Assembly: GCA_964642165.1 (NCBI GenBank) | Contig: CAZXOC010000338.1 | Location: 1-7,277, forward strand | From: CAYRVX01 sp964642165 | Lineage (GTDB): Bacteria; Planctomycetota; Phycisphaerae; SM23-33 | Direction of reading: 5' to 3' | Length of the DNA: 7,277 nucleotides | In this document: positions 7,049 through 7,277 of the stretch, one piece after another | Layout: every line of letters starts with the position of its first letter | Numbering within the stretch: position 1 is the stretch's first letter | Position numbers and translations under genes: made by a program | The notes under the pieces: model-generated | Database searches by the model: none | What the model was told of the DNA's origin: nothing | Seen by the model: the letters and a program-made list of their open reading frames with translations, nothing else

Positions 7049-7276
7049 CGCCGGCTCCAGGGCGTCCGAGCCGTCGTGGATGAACAACGTCGTCTCTTGG
7101 CCCGTCAGGCCCCGACGGTACAGGCTCAGGAGGAACGCCTCCCACGCCAGCTCCCGCTCGGCGGGTGTCAGCGGGCCGCGGGGACGCAAGAGGCGGATCG
7201 TCCGTTCCTCAAACTGACGCAACTGGCCGCGCTGGCGATTCACAACGCGGCCTTGCCGCGGGGCCTGAAGGGCCAG
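7049..7276 (-). pseudogene. Probable transposase fragment, running off the window edge
   Basis: On the minus strand an open frame enters from the window edge and reads, in part, RQFEERTIRLLRPRGPL, then WEAFLLSLYRRGL and TGQETTLFIHDGSDALEPA (ending near 7049). A conserved-looking block of Trp, a helix with LYRRGL, and a beta-strand ending in an acidic HDGS/DG motif followed by a small-Leu-x-x-Ala helix resembles the region around a catalytic Asp in Mutator/IS256-like or related DDE transposases. After residue EPA the frame goes into Gly/Ala/Arg-rich sequence and then, without a stop, into the HtrA gene. The usual downstream transposase blocks (such as QRC..H) are absent, so this looks like a 3'-truncated remnant. 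The family is uncertain; it could be another protein altogether. No terminal inverted repeat is visible here. Confidence 0.35.
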
Positions 7277-7277
7277 C

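Noticed and set aside
5453..7243. A 596-residue HtrA starting at GTG 7241-7243
   Set aside because: The extra 108 residues resemble transposase and low-complexity sequence, would bury the lipobox, and are unnecessary given the strong ribosome binding site at the ATG 6917-6919.

Overview
This is a GC-rich bacterial window (about two-thirds G+C by eye). Four protein-coding genes fill nearly all of it, plus a probable transposase fragment at the right edge. The gene content is an AmmeMemoRadiSam radical SAM enzyme, a lipoprotein HtrA protease, a large PDZ protein with a degenerate protease domain, and a secreted GH127 enzyme with an extra C-terminal module. This suits a metagenome-assembled genome of Planctomycetota or a related phylum. 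The taxon is an inference; no rRNA or other marker gene is present.

Layout: positions 1-288 (+) hold the C-terminal 95 residues of AmrS, ending in a CxxC...CxxC zinc ribbon. It converges, across 17 bases, with a minus-strand gene (306-2765) for an 819-residue GH127 (DUF1680) beta-L-arabinofuranosidase-type enzyme with all catalytic and zinc residues. Upstream of that gene is a 97-bp spacer with two GC-rich hairpins. Next comes a minus-strand gene (2863-5450) for an 810-residue HtrA-like protein that has lost the protease triad but kept two PDZ domains. Two bases further upstream lies a minus-strand gene (5453-6919) for an intact HtrA serine protease made as a lipoprotein (His84, Asp114, Ser194, two PDZ domains). 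The last 358 bases (6920-7277) carry the protease gene's ribosome binding site, a weak candidate promoter, and an in-frame minus-strand fragment resembling a transposase.

The protease and the pseudo-protease almost certainly form one operon and look like diverged tandem copies. The second could be a scaffold, regulator or substrate receptor for the first in the cell envelope. The GH127 gene lies downstream on the same strand and may be read with them or from its own promoter.

The 100-N gap at 5125-5224 is probably a scaffolding artefact. The same 55 bases flank it on both sides, and merging the two copies restores one uninterrupted reading frame for the pseudo-protease.
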